Positions 8,806 through 11,023 of a stretch of DNA of 11,023 bases are shown piece by piece; within the stretch, counting starts at the first letter, position 1, and each line of letters opens with the position of its first letter. Source of the stretch: Pseudomonadota bacterium. Its GTDB lineage: Bacteria; Pseudomonadota; Gammaproteobacteria; Steroidobacterales; Steroidobacteraceae. The translations under genes and the position numbers were made by a program. The notes beneath the pieces are model-generated. The model was not told the origin of the DNA, made no database searches, and worked only from the letters and a program-made list of their open reading frames with translations. The DNA is taken from positions 1 to 11,023 of the forward strand of contig JAKAZP010000048.1 in the NCBI GenBank assembly GCA_021815905.1, given 5' to 3'.

Positions 8806-8940
8806 CGCGCCCTGGAGGCGCCACGCGCCTGGCGCATGTTCCGCGACAAGCAGGACGGCCGCATCAAGGTGGTGTTGAAGCCGTGGGAGCAAGTGCCGGC
8901 GGTGAAGGCCGAGGAAACGGCCAGAGGGATACTGTACTAG
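8806..8940 (+). pseudogene. C-terminal remnant of a zinc-dependent alcohol dehydrogenase
   Basis: The frame from 8752 to the TAG at 8938-8940 is open. From about 8806 it reads RALEAPRAWRMFRDKQDG and then RIKVVLKPW, with a short non-family tail ending GILY. The block is the familiar ending of medium-chain zinc alcohol dehydrogenases (pattern LxxAPxAYxxFRDKxDGCIKVVLKP). Nothing of the catalytic or NAD-binding parts is present, and no plausible full start lies upstream, because the frame begins at the rhlE stop. The ending of frmA in this window is different, so this is not a copy of it. Its stop overlaps the cbbR stop in the tetramer CTAG. Translation from ATG 8836 would give a 34-residue peptide, which I think is unlikely to be functional. 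The family assignment is from pattern memory. Confidence 0.6.
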
Positions 8941-9929
8941 GCGCCGGATAGACCGCCTGCTCCGCGGCTCGGGCCGCGCTCGAGCCGGGGGCGGCGGCGC
9001 CCGGGTGGCGGGATCTCTCCCACCGCCTCACGGACGATGCGCGCGCCGTTCTCCAGCAGGAAGGCGCGGAACGCCGAGGCGATCGGCGTGAGCACCCGCT
9101 CGCGCAGCTTGATCACGTACCAGTCGCGCACGATCGGCAGCCCCACGATGTCGAGCACGGCGAGCTTGCCGGTCGCCACCTCGAGGCCGATGGTGTGCGA
9201 TGAGATGAAGCTGAGGCCCATGCCCGCCATGACGGCCTGCTTGATGGTCTCGTTGCTGCTCACTTCCATCGACACGCGCATCGGCACTCCGCGCTCGCGA
9301 AACAGCGCTTCCATCGAGGCGCGCGTTCCCGAGCCCTGTTCCCGGATGATGAAGCTCTCGGCGCCGAGCGCCTTGAGGGGAATGCGGCGCTGGCGCGCGA
9401 GCGGGTGGCTCGGGGAGGCGATGATGACGAGCGGGTGTCTCGCGAAGGGATCGGCGGCGGTGTCGAGCTCGCGCGGCGGGCGCCCCATGATGACGAGATC
9501 GGTCTCGTTGGCGGCGAGCAGCCCGATGATCTCTTCCCGGTTGGCGACGGTGAACTTGATGGCGACCTCCGGGTAGGCGGGCCGGAACGCCGAGAGCAGC
9601 GCCGGCGCGAAATACTTCGCCGTGCTCACGGCGCCGAGCCGCAGCACGCCGCGCTTCAGTCCGCGCATGGCCGAGAGCGTCTCTCCGGCTTCGCGCAACA
9701 GCTCCGTGACCTGGGTCGCGTAGCGCAGCAGCTCCGTGCCCGCCGGGGCGAGGCGCACCTTGCGTCCGTTTTGCTCGAACAACGGCATGCCGACCTCGGC
9801 CTCGAGCAGTTTCACCTGTTGGGAGACGGCCGGCTGCGTGAGGTGCAGCTCGTGCGCCGCGCGCGTGAAGGATTGATGCCTCGCGACGGCGGCGAACACC
9901 CGCAGTTGCCGCAGAGTGAGGTTGCGCAT
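8937..9929 (-). CDS. cbbR: LysR-type regulator of Calvin cycle genes, CbbR
   Basis: The 330-residue protein begins MRNLTLRQLRVFAAVARHQS with the winged helix-turn-helix of LysR regulators (about 4-64, including TQPAVSQQVKLLEAEVG). A periplasmic-binding-protein-like effector domain follows (about 90-300). Divergent orientation to cbbL and typical CbbR wording, such as LRLGAVSTAKYFAPALL and VSSNETIKQAVMAGMGLSF, support CbbR over a generic LysR protein. CbbR activates the cbb operon in response to metabolites signalling carbon and redox state, and usually represses its own gene. The last 28 residues are a Pro/Arg/Gly-rich tail beyond the effector domain. No clear Shine-Dalgarno sequence lies before the ATG, and the palindrome at 9932-9946 begins only 2 nt upstream of it. 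Confidence 0.93.
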   Translation of the reverse strand: MRNLTLRQLRVFAAVARHQSFTRAAHELHLTQPAVSQQVKLLEAEVGMPLFEQNGRKVRLAPAGTELLRYATQVTELLREAGETLSAMRGLKRGVLRLGAVSTAKYFAPALLSAFRPAYPEVAIKFTVANREEIIGLLAANETDLVIMGRPPRELDTAADPFARHPLVIIASPSHPLARQRRIPLKALGAESFIIREQGSGTRASMEALFRERGVPMRVSMEVSSNETIKQAVMAGMGLSFISSHTIGLEVATGKLAVLDIVGLPIVRDWYVIKLRERVLTPIASAFRAFLLENGARIVREAVGEIPPPGRRRPRLERGPSRGAGGLSGA

Positions 9930-9931
9930 CG

Positions 9932-9946
9932 ATAAGAATATCTTAT
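9932..9946. promoter_or_regulatory. CbbR operator candidate, primary palindromic site
   Basis: ATAAGA-ATA-TCTTAT has perfect 6-bp arms and contains TAA-N7-TTA (9933-9945). It fits both the LysR T-N11-A rule and the TNA-N7-TNA pattern described for CbbR sites. It lies in the AT-rich island between cbbR and cbbL, close to the cbbR start, where the recognition (autorepression) site is expected. Binding has not been shown; the call rests on symmetry, motif and position. Confidence 0.65.
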
Positions 9947-9964
9947 GAAAGTGACAACAATATC

Positions 9965-9977
9965 TAACTAGACCTAA
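9965..9977. promoter_or_regulatory. Possible second CbbR half-site or activation site
   Basis: TAA-CTAGACC-TAA fits TNA-N7-TNA, and a small TCTA-AC-TAGA dyad overlaps it (9963-9972). It lies 32 bp on the cbbL side of the primary palindrome, about three helical turns, so both sites would face the same side of DNA. A -35-like GTGACA (9951-9956) precedes it; no convincing -10 for cbbL was found. Confidence 0.35.
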
Positions 9978-10028
9978 TGAAGGTCAAGTCCCACGATGAC
10001 CCTGCACGAACAGCGGTCGAAGAGGTAA

Positions 10029-11023
<995 letters not shown>

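Overview
The window is a high-GC piece of a bacterial chromosome, most probably from a beta- or gammaproteobacterium that can fix CO2. Two things point there: glutathione-dependent formaldehyde genes, which imply a glutathione-making bacterium, and a red-type (form IC) RuBisCO large subunit gene divergent from a CbbR-type LysR regulator. I see no insertion sequence, integrase, tRNA, rRNA or CRISPR array. Genes are closely packed and look chromosomal rather than mobile.

Layout. (a) 1-70, minus: the first 23 codons of a histidine-triad (HIT/HinT-like) protein. (b) 181-2151, minus: an AcoR-like GAF/AAA+/Fis regulator that lacks the GAFTGA loop needed to engage sigma-54. (c) 2152-2369: the divergent control region, with a perfect TGTTCC-N5-GGAACA palindrome and a sigma-70-like promoter. 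(d) 2370-4092, plus: frmA and gfa, the glutathione-dependent formaldehyde oxidation pair. (e) 7162-4108, minus: a large exported lipoprotein followed 7 bp later by an FMN-dependent 2-hydroxy-acid dehydrogenase, probably one transcript. (f) 7480-8751, plus: an RhlE-type DEAD-box RNA helicase with a hairpin behind it. (g) 8752-8940: an open stretch whose last part reads as the C-terminus of a zinc alcohol dehydrogenase, apparently a gene remnant. (h) 8937-9929, minus: cbbR. (i) 9930-10031: an AT-rich control region with LysR-type sites. (j) 10032-11023, plus: cbbL, cut by the window end.

How the parts fit (inference): FrmA and Gfa turn formaldehyde into S-formylglutathione, and formate made from it can be oxidised to CO2 and reducing power. 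The CbbR/CbbL module would use CO2 and reductant in the Calvin cycle. This suits a facultative methylotroph or autotroph, but the hydrolase, formate dehydrogenase and other Calvin genes are not in view. The hydroxy-acid dehydrogenase could in principle oxidise lactate, mandelate or glycolate; nothing here decides the substrate.

Most of the window is well-known biology. The points most worth checking are the regulator without GAFTGA facing a promoter without a -12 box, the lipoprotein/flavoenzyme pairing, the alcohol dehydrogenase remnant in frame behind rhlE, and the CbbR palindrome lying almost on the cbbR start codon.
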